DNA of 64,000 bases from Ciona savignyi (taxonomy: Eukaryota; Chordata; Ascidiacea; Phlebobranchia; Cionidae). The DNA is taken from positions 1-64,000 of the forward strand of contig CH001355.1 of NCBI GenBank assembly GCA_000149265.1, read 5' to 3'. Positions 23,101 through 38,700 of the stretch are shown piece by piece; position 1 is the stretch's first letter; every line of letters begins with the position of its first letter. The position numbers and the translations under genes were made by a program. Below the pieces are notes generated by a model, which saw only the letters and a list, made by a program, of their open reading frames with translations, did no database searches and was not told the DNA's origin.

Positions 23101-26100
23101 ACTAACCCGTAACACGTGACAGCAGACCGTAAAAACTGTAAAATTGATTTGAGAAAAAATACAAGAAAAGCACAAGCACGGCTTATTATAGACAGTTATT
23201 TCGGGCTATTTCCGCTACTTTTTGCTGTCTGCGGTCTAGCACGGTGGGGTCGGTGTAGTTGGCTTGGCGGTTATAATGCATGCACCACGGCCAACGCCAA
23301 CCACTTGAACTTAAAACACGAAGTTGAACTTTTACGAGGGGGAGCAACTATTCACATCCCAACTGTTGAACTATGTCGCTGAAAGTTTGGAGAAGATGTT
23401 TGGTCGAAGCGAACATAACTTACTGCCGAATGTATAAGTGATAATAACCTGTGTGTCGCAGTCAAGTTAGCAGGGATATTGTTCCGCGTTTTGCAATAAT
23501 ACAACCCAAAGAACCCGTTTCGAACTATTTAACCTTGTCAAGTTAGGCTCCAATTCCTCAGGTATTTGATGTGTTAACTTGGGAGAGTTTTTAGGCGTCT
23601 TTTACGGCGAAAGTTTCGCCGCGAAACTGAAACATTTGTTGTAATACAAACTAGCAAAACATGGCGGTTCAATAAACAGTTTCTACTAATCATGATAGTG
23701 TCGCATTTTTCATCGTCTTACGGGTGAACTTAATTAAAAGTTGCGAATTTAGCGGCGAGTGCGACTGGAGATTAAAACAGATAAGAGGTAGCAGCCGTCA
23801 AGTCTGTATCTTGCGGAAATTACAACGATGTTCACAATAAACTAATCCATATTTTGAATACAAAATATAAACGTGATACGTGAAGGCGTCGGCCGCGTTT
23901 TACGCTTTTGCGGTTAAATTCAGCGGAAAACTGTTTATATTATAAAATATGAAATACATTTTTTAAATTTCTGAAATTTTATTATAATTCCGTGGCACAT
24001 TGCATGAGCCTTTGTGGCCATATGTTAACTGCAACAAAGATTTTATGTTATCCAGCGACATTTTCTGTTTAAAAAATATATAAACTTAACATGTTCCTTT
24101 GTGGCAACTCCACTGGGAACACACGGTATTCCCACAAAAGCATATTTATACCGACCCCATCAGTGTTCACTCGCTTAGGAGACGGAGTATCCATGTTTAC
24201 TTTGACAGTATTGCTTTAATTGCGGTTATAAGTTGTGATTAAAATTAAGGATACATTTGGTGTCCGTGATAACACGGGAGGCGCTCGCAACACATCGGCT
24301 TAAATAAAACAAACGCAACGAACAGGTTAAACGAAATAAAGACATTATTACACATAATATACCAGCTTGGTTGGGAGCATGCGCAACTACAACCGACTAT
24401 TGCAGCTTCGAATTCTAAGAGTTCGTTTAAGCGTGAATACTGACGTCATTCGGTTGAAACTTAATCCACGTCTGTCAACCACCGCCTTCAATGCGAAACC
24501 ACAAACCGTGAAAAATAAACGTTTTTCGTCAATTAAGTGCCTAAATTGTATAATATCACTAAGAAAATCACACCCTACACAGATAATATATATCTGCAAA
24601 ATGGTGCCGTATACGAACGGGAATCATAAATATCACAGCTACTTTAATATAAACTGGTTAAGTATTGTAAGAAATTAAATATACATATTTGTTAATTTTT
24701 GTATGCACATTCTAATTTTCCCTTCGTTTAAACGCATAATATGCCGATAAAATGAGGACACAAAGTTTTTTTAAAACACGAGGATAGAAACCAAGGAATA
24801 TAAAGTTAGTGGACACATAACTGAATAAAACCACAACAAACGAACTTAGCTATGTGTCGGTGGGCTGGCGCGCAACTTAACTACACGATGTACAAAATAG
24901 GTTCAACTTGCGAAAAACTACACGGTGTATAAGAAATAACCAACCATGGCCCCATTTGCTGTATGGTCAAAAAAGCTGTCCTTCGGTTGTATTTAAAGTT
25001 AACTTAACATAATTCTAACTCATGGTTGATTAAACCGCGTTTTAATTCTACTTAAAGGTTTAGCGTCGACTTAACTGCAGTGAAGGTTTGTAGTTTAAAC
25101 AAAGACTGCATTGTACTCTGTTCCCGAATGATTAACTACATATACGAGCTCGTAAAGCCTATACGACTTGACAGGCACATTAAATTGAGTTATGGGTGCA
25201 GTTCAAAGGGAGAGTGCATCTGGAAGCATGTTGTAAACTTTGAGACCCAGACTATTCTCCTTTCAACATTAACAGCCTATTTGCCTTAATTTGCAAGCAC
25301 ACTCACTTGGTAGCAGAATAATAACTCGGCTGGTTTGTTGGCCACACTACTGATCTAATTCAATGTTCTTTAAATTTCTATTGACACTCGACGGTGGATG
25401 TATCGGTCCCAAGTATTAGAAAATATGACATTTCCTTAAAGAATTCTTGTTCTTATAAGCAGCAAAGTAATTAATATGACAACCTAACACCACAATCACT
25501 GCAGGGGCACGAATATAAGGGAACCTTTAGTCAACATATCCCACGAATGTAGCCATGAAGAAAGGCACTGCACAAACATAAGAACAATTATTTCATTGGG
25601 TTTCCAGCTACCGATGTTGGGTTTGTATTCAATTGGTGGTGTTTACGACTCCTTAATAGCGCATTCATACTTTTATACTCTGTGTGTGTCTGGATTAAAT
25701 GGATTTGTGCTGGGTTAGTGATAAAGCGACTTCTGAAGTGTTATTCAAATTACTGTTTGCTTGGTATTAACGGCTGAAAAGAATAAGCACAATATTTAGC
25801 TTTGCCAATGCTTTCAAGTGGAAAATGTAATAAAAATAATTGCCTTCTATTAAAAAACCTACGTAATCCAACCAATCCCACACACGAATTACATGTCTTG
25901 GCGCACGTTCGTAGTCGGACAAAGTCAAACCCTCATTTATATGCATTTGTGCACACATTGTACGAGTAGTACGCCTGTTTCGTGGTGATGTCGACCATAC
26001 CTTGGGCGGGTTTACAAAGATAAATACAGCGACACACGCTACAGCAATCTCTATTAATCACGCGAAGCCAAGAGGTAAGCGGGGTTCACATAAGGAAGAA

Positions 26101-29100
26101 AGTGGTCGCTAGTGATCAGCAATATATCAACGGGAACCATACAGTCCAAACAGGTGCTTCTCGACAGAGCGTGGACGATTTCTTCACCGTCTGAATCCGT
26201 CATCTTAAACACCTCTTTTATCAATTTATCTACGTCTTAACCATCATCACCAGTGGGTTAGCACGTATCCCTTCAGACTTGTTTTGACTGAAGGGGAACC
26301 TGGGTCGCAAACGTGACGTGTTACGCGAGACGTTCACCCACCTACCCCACAGTTAATGGAAGCATCTCTCAGTGATTGTTGTTTCCAACTGTCAACAACC
26401 ACTTGGTGCGCCAGCTTAGCAGCTAATGGCGCCCGGTGGGGGCAAACCCCATCCATGCATGCCAGGTCGGATTGGTTCACGCCACGCCATATACACACGC
26501 TCGTCAGGTTAAACTATTCCCGTGTCGCCATACACGGTAATTGCTGGCTATAAACGAGTATATCAAGTTATATAAAGTGGAGCTATATCAGCATAGCAAC
26601 ACTGAAGCAATTTCGCAACACTCTTCTTTATTGTGGTGTAACTAGGAATCACTTTAGCTGCTACAGAACCGACGAAATTTACAATTATTCTAAAAATAAA
26701 CACAATTTTGACACTTTTTTAAATGAACAATTGCAAAGTATAATAAACATTATTTGTTTATCTACAATTTTCGTTGAACAACTTTCGTTGACGTAATTGT
26801 ATTTATTTTAAAAGCAAACGAAGCCAGATCATCACACTATTTCGGGCGAAATTATTCGACAGCGAAGGCAAATCTATTATGGGCGGCAATCTATTTCAAT
26901 TTACCTGTCTTCTTTTCTTCTTTGAGGCTAAAATTTCTCTATGACGCCACAATAACAAACAGAAGTGTGGGTTTTCTCCTAAATTAATCATAAAAAGTTA
27001 AAGTCTGAAAGAAAGCACTGGAATATAAACTCAGTTACGTTTGTTGCATTCGCCAACACTTCATACACAAAAGCCGGGAAGCGACCCGCAGGTTTATACA
27101 AATAAACTATTTAAGATACGAGTAACTACACATGCCAGTTATAACAGTCGCTCTCTTGTTTTTTAACCTATGCAAAATAATCTTAAGTATACAAAATACT
27201 ATAAACTTTACAAACCTAATTTCAATATACATCGACTGCTTTATATAAACAATGCTCTGTGGTCTGCTGTGGGTGTTTGAAGTAACACGTGTCATGGTTT
27301 TAACAATTTGATGATTAAGTTTGGAGTGCAACTAACAGAAGGTGGCGGTATGTTATCAGCTGTATCAAGCAGAAGCATGGACGGGATGTTTAAGATTAAC
27401 ATACTTCGCCGTTCATGAGTTGTTCAGCAAACACACTTGTTTATAAAACAGCAAGTCAACCCGGTCTCTGGGAGGGTTGAAACGGCGAAAGAATTCATGA
27501 AAAAATATCAATTATTACGTAAACATACCGGCTCGCAGGAGTCTTCAAGCATAAAATAAAGTTCATTGACGTCATGAAATGGGTTCGATCCGGTTAACAC
27601 TGGTTTATACCAGATTTCTGTAACCCAGCGGAATGTAAATCCATTATTCAATGGCTGAAGCAAAGTAAGATTGATCGAAATTGGTGGAATTTCGTTCGAT
27701 TTTTTTACGATGTGAAATTTCAAGGCGGCAAGTTACAATAAACAACAGCAGCGTACGATCGCAGAGATAATGCGTAGCAACCTTGCGCATCACGCATGAC
27801 GCATGAGACGCTACGGTTGCGCGCCAAGAAAAATACACAAACCGTTGATCTTTACGTACGAGGACGGATAATCGCATCAACTTTTGATACTAGATAATAC
27901 TGAGTTACGGACAACGGCCATGAAATGCAAGAGCAACTTGTACAGGAGGTTCATAAAACTTTATGTAATTATTCTACCGCACAGAATATGACAGATGCAT
28001 TGCATATCAACTTATTTCACGGGAAGGTAATTTGGAGATTGGAATCAATTATATGAGGTGATTGAAAACTAATTTGTAGTCGCAACGCTGTAACGTTGAG
28101 GTGTAGACTGCAGAGTCAATTTCCTGGTAATATCGGCACGATTAAGACCACAGTGGAGTTCCTGGCGTTGGTACATGGTTTGCAACATAGCGTCGGGCGG
28201 GAACCGCAGTGTTGGGAGAATGTGGCTGGGATTATCGGCTGTTGATTATATGAGATTGATACCCAAGGCTCGGGGAACGATAAGATAATACCCGAGAACC
28301 ACCGGTAGATTCTCCTGTGAGAATTCTTTGTTCGACCAACCAATCAACATGTTTGGCTCCACAGAGCTACTAAGCTAGTCCGACGCACCTTCATGTTTGT
28401 TTTGTTGGTCTCAACACCTTCAAACATGAACTTCATCAGGTGAGTTTGCCTCGTTTCTTTTATTGCAAACTACAAAGCAACTTAGCCAAAGGTCGCATGA
28501 ACATGGTGGGTTGCAATGAGTTGAACGCTGCGCGGTTCGCCGATGCCCATGAGAATATCACGCCATATTGAAACCACAAATATTCCAAACATCAACTGCA
28601 GCTTTCGTGGATTGGATGCGATCAGAACAAAACATTGTGGGGAACAATCTGACTGCAAAAATACCTTAATCCAATGACAACCGTATTGCTGGTAACGGTT
28701 TACATACTTCGACCTTGTTTATTGCATTAGAATGTTTAAAAAGTAAGATTAAGCAGCAGGCAACGCGACTTCCCTAGGGCGACTAATCATGTACTTGGTT
28801 TACAACGGCAGCGATATTTAAAAATAATTGTTTTTAACGTGATGTTCGTGACCTTTCCAGACGTTAAAACGCGAAGTAATTGCCACCGTTACATCTGAGC
28901 ACACTTTACCTCAAGTGTGGTTAAAACACGCCATACATGAAGCAACCAGCGACAACAGCCTTACAACGATGAAGTGGCGACTTACAATGTTGTGTTTGGC
29001 GATACTAAACGAAAGGTTTACTGTTATCAAGTCACTTACTGTGCTAATTCTTAGCTAACCCACACAATAAATAAATATTACATGTCATGGTGGAAATTAA

Positions 29101-29530
29101 CTGACTGTAAAACAACATCAACAAGCCCAACATAATCATTCCCATCAAACCTAACTGGTCTATAACGCGGCTGATAAACTTGAATGAAGAAACCTGAGCG
29201 TCTACTGAGCTACAACAACTGTTTACCTTCATTTACTCAAACGTCTTAAATTATTCAGCAATTAACTTCCAGTTGAAATCCGATGCGAAGAGGGCGATAA
29301 TATAAGCGGTGACAACGGTTTGCCGCTTAATTCGATTTTCTTGCTCCACTGAGCAAATTGTAATCGCAAAGTAGGTCGGCTACCGATTAGCGCTCGGTTG
29401 GAAAAGCTTTGTTGATTTGAAGCGCAGCGTATTTGCATTGGAAGCCGTATTTAAACAAGAGCGAAAACAAAAGTACTGACCAGGGCCGGTCGGTAAGCAG
29501 CGGTTGCGGATGTTGGTTTTAGAGGCAAAC
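17149..29530. other. Long stretch without recognised genes
   Basis: No frame gives a recognisable protein and no consistent exon chain was found on either strand. It contains GTACTGTA-type low-complexity sequence near 18690-18760 and a 35-bp tandem repeat at 20437-20556. TGACGTCA palindromes occur at 24441 and 27567. It could be intergenic, or an intron with small exons outside or beyond my detection. Confidence 0.4.
20437..20556. repeat. 35-bp tandem repeat, about 3.4 copies
   Basis: Unit GTTCTAAACTTGTACGACGG followed by GAATCAGTGTTTCCA. The first two copies are nearly identical, the third has a few changes, and the fourth stops after GTTATAAACTTGTAC. No coding or RNA function is apparent. 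Confidence 0.9.
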
Positions 29531-29534
29531 ATTG

Positions 29535-29677
29535 GACGCTACTACCGCCACTATGGGTTGTAGCTACTTTTACTAAAGGGTTTGTCGTGGTTGGCGATAA
29601 ATAAAGACGATACTACTGCCCACTATGGGTTGTGGCCACATTAGTCAAGGAATTGTCGTGGCTGGCGATATATGAAG
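29535..29677. repeat. Two diverged direct copies of a ~71-bp unit
   Basis: Both copies contain CACTATGGGTTGT, then TTGTCGTGG-TTGGCGATA or a close variant. About 80% of bases agree. Function unknown. Confidence 0.75.
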
Positions 29678-29699
29678 TAGCATGTTTGGTATTGTGTAG

Positions 29700-29795
29700 T
29701 ACGGTCGTGTGACCGAATGGTTAGAGTGACGGAACATATACAATTTTACATACAAAAAACGGTCCCATCCTGGGTTCGAAACTATTGGTTGGTTA
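29700..29795 (+). repeat. SINE-B copy (tRNA-like)
   Basis: Plus-strand head CGGTCGTGTGACCGAATGG (box A-like) and TGGGTTCGAAACTA (box B). Same family as 10090-10307. Not called a functional tRNA because a proper anticodon arm and acceptor stem were not found. Confidence 0.55.
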
Positions 29796-32700
29796 AAAAA
29801 ATGTCATGTGTCGCGGCATTGTTTCGACATAAGATTTCGCGTGACCGTGTTTACTACGGCCTGTTACTGGTGTAAACATAGAATTAATAAACACTTTTTA
29901 ACACAAACTCTATGATGACCCTTTTCTGACGTTTCTAACTCCCATTTATTAATGGATGTGAAATACAAAGCAGTTAAACTGTTGCGCAATAAACTCGTGT
30001 TCGGCGCGGGAGATTGTTACAGCAATGTCGGTGGATGCTTTCATCTATTAGACTCCATGAGTCGGATTTTATAGCTGCACCAGATCCAATAACTTGACGG
30101 TGGAAGAAAAGCGATTTTGCGAACTTGGAATGATTTGACCAAAACATCAAGTGCCTACGTTCAAACCCAGAAAAAAATGGAACAAAGCCATTAATATAAA
30201 ATTAAACTTGCATATTCGACCGAACGCAGCTCCAGTAGAGTCATACTGGCACCACCAAATAATATTCAAAATCGATTTTGTGGTTTTATAATTGTTTATT
30301 TTATGACGCGGTAATAAAATAAAGAAGTGAACTTTTAACTTGAAATCATAACGAACATGACTTTAGTCAGAAGTCAAGAATAAATCTATCAATCTTGACA
30401 TACCATGCAAATACGAACGCTGACAAAGCAATTTCCGTTTTGAAACAATTTTTGAACGTTACAGGGAGCAAAGACTCACCAATTAGCTACACACAGCAGC
30501 ACGCCTTATATAACTCATCAACTCCTGCTCTGCTGTGTTTCTGCGAACAAAATACGTTCTTGGCGGATGTTCACTAGCGGAATATCATATTCAAACGCAC
30601 ACTGTTCATATATGGCCCACACGCATGAAATCTCTGCATAATGCGTTAGTACGGAATACTATCGACTGGTTTTATCACGGAAATTGATTTTATGTCAAGA
30701 CAGCACGAAGATAAATTCGCACAAGGTTGAAAACCCAACGATGCTTCTGCTTTAAAGTTGCAGAAGCGAAACACACAAGTGGTAACCAAACAAACAAAAT
30801 TTCAATCGGGAGTTTATTTACGTATTATTTATAACTGTGTCACATTGGATTCACTCTAAATACGATATGTGCGGTGGCGAGTTTAATCAAACGTTCATTT
30901 CCTGCTTAAGACGCCATAATAATTAACTGTGAATAATTCTTTATTATAATAAAGAGACAAGCGAACAACAGAATATGAAAATGATAATGAAGATGGGAGA
31001 ACAGAATAGAACTTGACTATCTTATACACCGAGCCTACAATCAAAGTGTTGAAAGCTAATCTGTTAAACTGAGTTACTTTAACCCCCATAGTCTGCATGA
31101 TAATACACGTCACTGCAGTAGTATAGATAAATGGTCTCTTAACAGAAAGGCACGCACGCACCAGCACTCAAAGCACTAAATGTCACTTTGACGAACTTTG
31201 ATGGCGAACTTTGAACTTTGATGGTTAATGGTGGTGGTTATTTTATGCTCTACACACTTTATCTATCCAGCGGATAAGAAGCTATTAACTTTATTTTCAA
31301 CTTTTAAACTCTGTGGCTAACTGAGGAATCCATACAGAACCATGCTACGCCGCTATACGCGATTCTAGAATGCATTCCAACTGTGCGGTAATAGTAGAGT
31401 ATAGATGGCAGACCTCTCTCAAGTAACGCATTGTGGGACCAGACCGCGCGACGACACTGCATTGTTACGGCGCAGTGCTTCACATATTATTTCTACCTAC
31501 CTCGTTGCGTCTTGATTGAATGATCTCGCAATCGTTTGCGCATTGCTAGAAGTGGCCTCAAGCGAAAATAGCACGAACTTTACCGCAATTACTCCATTAC
31601 AAAAGTGGAAAATTATATATTATTAAAATTACAGCCAAAGTTATTGGATTTTGGAGAGTAGACGCGAAGTTTTGATGTCTTAATATGACTTAAGTCTGTA
31701 TATCGATTCAATACCCGTCGGTTTTTAGCGAGCTAAACCCGTAATTTTTCTTTTTTTTTAAATGACAATGATAAGAAACGAAACATTATATTTTGCTGGC
31801 AACATTTTTCAAGTTAAGGGGACTGAAACAGATCGTTTCACGGTCGAATGGGTAAGTCGGTCATGGTCAGTTGAGCGTGACGCCGTTTGTTTTTCTTTTT
31901 AAGATTCTCTTCATTGTCTTTGCGGCTCTTCCGCCTGTCAACTCCTCGGTCAAGTAAACACCGAGGTAACGTCTCACATATCAGGTAACGTCTTGAAACG
32001 ACTTGAAAAGAACGGGGAGTTTATTCTGCTAATACTTTTATTCTACCATCAATCGTATTATCAAAAATAAATTATATTTTTCGAGTCTAAGGGTCACTGT
32101 GGTGGTTTTAAAGTGCGAATGAAACTAACTGGTCACGGGGGCGCGGAGGCGGACAAGAGCGGACAGAAGTGTCTCTAAGGATGCGTCATCACCACACCAC
32201 ACGTATCAACTGTGTGGAAACCATCACAAAATATGGAATAGCGCCTCTTTCGAGTGAATGCGTGGGGGTTGAGCTTTTGCGATTACAATATGTGTTGATT
32301 ACGTCATATCTGGGGCTGATACAATAGTTCTAGAAGATTCCAATTAGAATTGATGAATGGTGTAGATGATAATCAAATCAATCCATTGAACACCATCTGA
32401 CTATACATCCCGTACATTGGTAGGAAATCAAGCGTGCGTGTTATTCGACGAATTAATCATGTAGATTTGAATCTGGGGGAATTCATTCCGATTGTTACTA
32501 ATAAACCCACTTATACGTCACAGAGAGGGGTGTGACGACACACTTTGCGATGCATTTACCATATTTACGCCTTTTTGTTTGTTTTGATAGAAAAGTTGCA
32601 ATAAAGTCCGTACAACCATAATTGAATAAACAATGGACGCAACAGTTGACATTGGAACACAAACAAACATAGCAAGTGTCGCAGAGATAAAATATATACG

Positions 32701-35700
32701 TTCTAACTGTGCACTGTGAACCATAAACATACTCATAAGAATGTCACTGTTAGTCTGTTATAAACTTTTTTCTCTTTGCCACCCACTAAAGTACCACGCA
32801 AATCTAACTACAGATGGCTAAGTTCTCTTAAAAGCAAAGCGTCAGGCAACCAATGGTAATGAACGGTTTCACCGACCAATTCGTTCTACGCAGTGCTCAC
32901 AAGCCTAACCTTTCACTACAGCGTCCAACTGCGCTTCCACCACCACGATACTAAGCTACCTGAGCCTTCTCCCAGCCTCGGTAGTTATATGAGCGATTCG
33001 TCCCAAGTAGGGACTTGTGGTGCTTCGAGCAAGTACCAGGCTCCAGCACCACTTATGGGGGAATACAAGTCGAGTAAGAGCCACTTCTGCATTCACTATT
33101 TGAGAAAAGATAACGGCTGGTGATATAAGAAAACGTCGTAATTGCTTCGACTTTGAGAAAGTGGTCTTCCAACAATTGGTGAAACTGAGGGGACAGAATA
33201 ATAAAAAATCTTGAAAGTTAACGAAGTTGGGTCGATATCTGCCTTAACAGTGATGCCGCCCGTGTATTCCAATGTGCGCTTGCGCTATATATTGGAGGCA
33301 ACAGTTATTCCCTTACACAATAAATGTTTACTGGGAGTTGTCAACGAAACACGACCAGATAAACTGACACAGATAATGACTACTCTTGACGGAGATGTAT
33401 TGTACAAAAGGCGTCACCACGATAGATTAGTAAAATAACCATGCCCGCTACATTATGATTGTTAGGTCAAAGACATTGAACTATATGTTTTCTTATGTGT
33501 GGCTAATTACTAAGACAATGAGGAATTTTGTAAAAACGCGAAGAAAGCCTCGACGTTTACTTGGTTACGAGTTTTGAAGATGACAACGGTAGACAGATAC
33601 TTGAAACACAATAGGATAGCAGGAACTATTCCCTTATTAAACCTGCCTCAGCATCCGGCCGTAAAACCTGCTTCATAAACGTCACTCCACCAAACAGGCG
33701 CCCGCGCCGCTTCCCGAGTGATGGCGTAATACATACAGGCGAAATTCAACTGGACATGGAACTTCGCGAATTTCGGCACGAATCTAATTCGCCATAAGGA
33801 ATGAAACAAAAATGTTTAAAAGGGTAAACAATAACTTAAACATGAGATGGCGCCTACGTTTCACTGACTATCTGCCCTTTGACCCTAACCTTCGGGCAGG
33901 TTCTCTACAACAACATTCCTAAAGCAATAGTTTTAGTTTAGTTTATTTTTTCGCTTCTTCGTTACAATAAAGAAGATAAAACCAGGCAAACCTTCTACAA
34001 CGAAGAGCTATACATGTTCTATAGTACGAAGTCGCAAAAATATTACAAATATGGGGGCACGTCTATAACTCTTCAATCTATTACTACAAAATCTGCGATA
34101 CGATAATTAAGAATCAATTCCGGTGGTTTAATAGCCGGAATTATAAGCAGCTGTGCAGATACTACGTAGTTGAAATAATTATGACGAAACAGGCGATCTA
34201 TTGACAGTGAAGGAACGACACGGTCCAGTGAAGACCAGGTGCTCTGATGGGTGAGTTAGGGGTTTTTGACCCTTAACATTCTTCCCTACTGGTGGGGGGA
34301 TGGAACTAATAGGAACAAGTAGGTATGCTGCAACGGCGTGTCTTCTTTGTGCGGTTATTTGTGGAACATCACCGTAATCAAAACCGCTCGCAACGTGACC
34401 TCGAAATTAAGAAATAACATTTTCTAATTCGGTGAAAATGTAAATTCACAAATAATACGCGATTTTCAATAAATATATAAGATTTAAATTAATTTCTTTC
34501 ATCAGATAATTGATTAAACTTCGCCGTTAAAAGTAATACAAATCGAAGAAAAGTCAATGAAATTGGAGAAATGACGCGCGAAGCGTACGAATCTAATTGT
34601 CAACTCAAGGTTGCGTTGCGTGATGCGTTAAATATCCCGCGTTTAGCGGTACGACTGAAACAATCGAAGGTGACAATATTGCTTGATAATATCCGGCAAT
34701 CAAACGTACTCGGATACCGCTGGTTAAATAAGATGTCATAATACATAGTGTGACTCAGCTGATACACAAACACTCGCGCGCGGGAAAGTTTTCGGCCCCT
34801 GAACAAATAATTATATTGATGGTGGATACAATTGCCACTCGTAGACGTCCCACTGAGGTCGGTATGAGGAAGGAATGTTCGCTGACTAGGAATATTCAGC
34901 GTCGCAGTGCAAATGGGGCACAATATCAGCTACCGTTGTATAAGTTAATTAAGTTGTTTTCGTGAAAAATATTTAACTACTGCCGCTTTGTAAGTGATTA
35001 CATATTGTGTAATTTGGTTAAGTGATTGCTGTAAAGCCATTTAAGACATAAATTTCAAGTTTTAAAACAATATAATCATAATCACGTAAAAACAGTTGTT
35101 TGGTTAGATGTAACTTTAATGACAAAAGTTTATTGCCTGGTATTTTCATAACGTTCTGTGTTGCGTGGAATATTAAAACCATTATCATAACGTTTCAATC
35201 AGTTTGGTAGATTTTTAGTCGCAGCTTTTGCGATATTTTCGATGTGAACGGTCATATTGTAACATGCCACAATCTCGAGGATTTATTTAAATTTTATTTT
35301 ATTTTTAATTTAAAATTGGGCATTTTTGGTCGTTTAAAACTGGAAATACAACAATCGAAACTAGCAAGAAAATAAAACCGGCAATCGAACGAACAAAACA
35401 TGGCTTATAACCGCACTCGTGGCACTTGTAGATAAATATGACACTTATAACTCATGCTATCAGCATAAGGGGCGAGCACGCGAGTGGTTATCAGCCGAAC
35501 ATCAAAGCAACGTAAGACGAGACCGACACGCCACACTTGACCCTTTGCTATATTGATTTGTCTACCGCCATAATTAGCGTCGATTGAACATAACAGTTGG
35601 CATTGTTTACCTCACAATGCTTCCTTGGGAGAGGACGGAACGTAACTTACAGCGACCTCTTCCGGATTTACGACGTCGTATTTCTTCGACTGTTTATTTT

Positions 35701-38700
35701 ATATTTCGCCAAAACGTGCTATAACAACTCCCGATTTGCCGTTTTTTTCGATTTTTTATATATTAAGTGCATGTTTTTGTAATTATTGTTTAATTAAATT
35801 AGTTAAAAGAAAAATGAAAACTGGCCACGCTAGTATATAAAAGTGCACTATCACGATTTCTGCTCTTATTGGGTGTCTTGTAATGAAGCAACAATTAATA
35901 ATTCAAAAGTAAGAAGTAATCAATTGTACCCTTAATGAACATACAATTACACCTTGAACAGAGCTAATGGATTCACTGTAAGTCAAAAAATGCATCTTTA
36001 TGTTAAAAGAAGTTAAAATGGAATATTAATATGTGGCCAGAATAAGGTCTTTATACATTACGTACATTGCAACAAAAGTATATATTCTTGCAAATACAGT
36101 GTTAATTAGACACATTGCATAAATCAATACCCACATTGAAATAAATAATATGATTATAAACTTAAAAAAGCTGATTGCAATTTTTAAATTCTAACAAAAA
36201 TCATTAACCTTGTTGACTGTAAAACTTTCCATCGCAACTGCCTCACCCAGGTTGCAAAGTAACAAATGATGTCATCGCTTCAGCCAAACACTCCAAGGCT
36301 GGGAGGCTGGGAGGGGACTAATTTTATTTCGGTTAATAGCAACAGGGCAACGTGACAAAAGGTGGTGGGTTTTGTATTGAACAGCAACTGTTTACATTCC
36401 CAGCTATTACACAGGACCTTTTCATTAGAGCACACATCAGTGCACCACAATAGGGATGAACCATTGAGACTTCATCTAACCATTTACCTTCTATGCTTAT
36501 ACTGACAATGGTTCGATACATGGGTTGCTAAGGTATTGTAGACGGTGCACGGAGTGTTGTGAGAATAACAAATGGCCTGTGAAAGAGCTTAACAAGGGAT
36601 GGGTGGAACATGATACTGTGTTGTACCGACCAGTTAACTGTTTGGGAAAGCGCGAAAATAAAGACAAAGATTTTCACCGCGACTCCAAAGCTTTTGGAGC
36701 ACGGTGACAAAACAAATAAAAAGTTTAAAAGAACCCAAATAGTGTGATCCACTTACACCGAAATCTCATTTGGTAATACTGACCACAAATGTATTTTTAG
36801 ATGGACAGTGTGGATTACGAATTCAGTTGATTAAATAAAGTCACGCGAACACATGTACTTTAGAATCTTTTGTTGCTGTTATCACTGTAATAACACTACC
36901 TTATGACACTGTATGCTTAACAGGGAATTTAAGCATGGGTTATATATATAAATTAAGCCTATTCACCAGTTAACTGCTTAAACGGGTAACTCAACTAATA
37001 ACAAAATCAATACTGATTTACCAACTTTGCATTTTTTCCTAACAAAAAAAAAGATCGGTTGATGTTGAAAAGCTTATACCCCTTATACAAACCCTGCAAC
37101 CCTGTAAGTTAGATTGTGACATCTGGATCATAATATCGCACTGGCAGACCAATTGCCAAGAAATGGTTGACTAATTGATTGATTTCCTTCTAATTTGTTT
37201 AATATATGTATATCACAAACAATTTGTTTAATATATGTATATCACAAACATATTTACGAAAATATAACTAAAGCTTAAGTATAACGATCTATACTTCACA
37301 AGACAACAATATTATTGAACACAATAGATGAACTTTTGTACCAAGTATGACAAATCAACAAGACACAATGAACCCAGCGTTACAACTTGAGATTCTTTCA
37401 CTGTGAAGTTATACTGTAGAAAGGTTGTCTCAAACCTGAGCAGCATCACACATGTGCAAACAAGTTATTCTAAATATGCAGGTTGCGATCTGGAATTAAT
37501 TATTGACTGCTTTGAACAAATGCAGTAAATAAATAATGTTATCCTAGATTTATTATAAATGTTACCCCATAACTTCGAATTACTTTTATTTCATGTATAT
37601 AAACATTTGAATTTTTATACATCATGCACATTCCCATAATGTGTCTTTTCAACATAATTTTAGAGACAAGATACATTTTTTCTGGTTTTGGGGATAAAAA
37701 TCGAAATTCTAAGTGTTACATAATGTTGGTTGTCGTGTAATTCTCACTTTTACATCTTTTATATCAACCATTATACCAATATGTTATCGTTTTTGATGAA
37801 ATTCCCAACGGTATAAATGTTTCAAGCTAATGATATCTGGTATCAAAATAGAAGTTAAAAACAAAAATACGATTTTGACTTGGTGGATGATTTATGCTAT
37901 AGCGACTTATACATAAAACAGAGAATCTATCTTATAATTTGGAAATGTGTAAATATGTAAAATTGATTAAAACACAATTATTTTATATACTTTGTCATTC
38001 GCTACCCATATAAATTGAGCCCAGACATCATGACTTAAACTCCTATAACTTCAGAATTTAAAACTTGTTTGTTTGCAACAGCTAAAAGTTACTGTAGACT
38101 AAGTAATTGAAGATATTGATATTAACAATAACTTGCATAAATAAAACTATTTTAAATCCGATTTAAAGCAATAGGATGCCAAATAATGTTTTATTCCATC
38201 GAATGATACGAGCAAATATGTTCCAGGAATTAAAATAATATTGTTAACATTATTGTAAATGCTTACGGTGGCCTTGCTATACACACATTGATCGACGCCT
38301 ATGTCGAACTGGTGGATCCTTGATCACATCCAACTTAACTTTCCCTTAAGTTATAAACACAAGTACTACCCACCAGCTTAGCGTGAATGTACGAGATTTG
38401 AATTCATAAAAGCTGATGATTTCAAATGCATATGTCTACATTACAAATACCAGTAGAAATACCTTACCTACGTAGAATAGTTGTTTCACCTGAAAAGAAA
38501 ATGGCTAAGTAAGACCAGCTGGATTAATTGTCAGTATAACACCACACACACCAAAGTAAATATGCCCACACAAGGTTAACACTGACCCAACAGAATAGAT
38601 ATTTTTCAAGCTATTAATCTGCATCTAGTGGAGTTTGGCCACGAAAAATTAAAAGATGTTATTCCATTTTAGTCTTATTTAAATGTGTTTAAAAAGAAAT

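Noticed and set aside
29700..29795. Possible functional tRNA gene
   Set aside because: A- and B-box-like sequences are present, but the acceptor stem and anticodon arm are not convincing and the same sequence recurs as a dispersed repeat.
32893..33123. Protein-like frame SYMSDSSQVGTCGASSKY
   Set aside because: No ATG-led frame, no supporting splice sites and no recognisable family.
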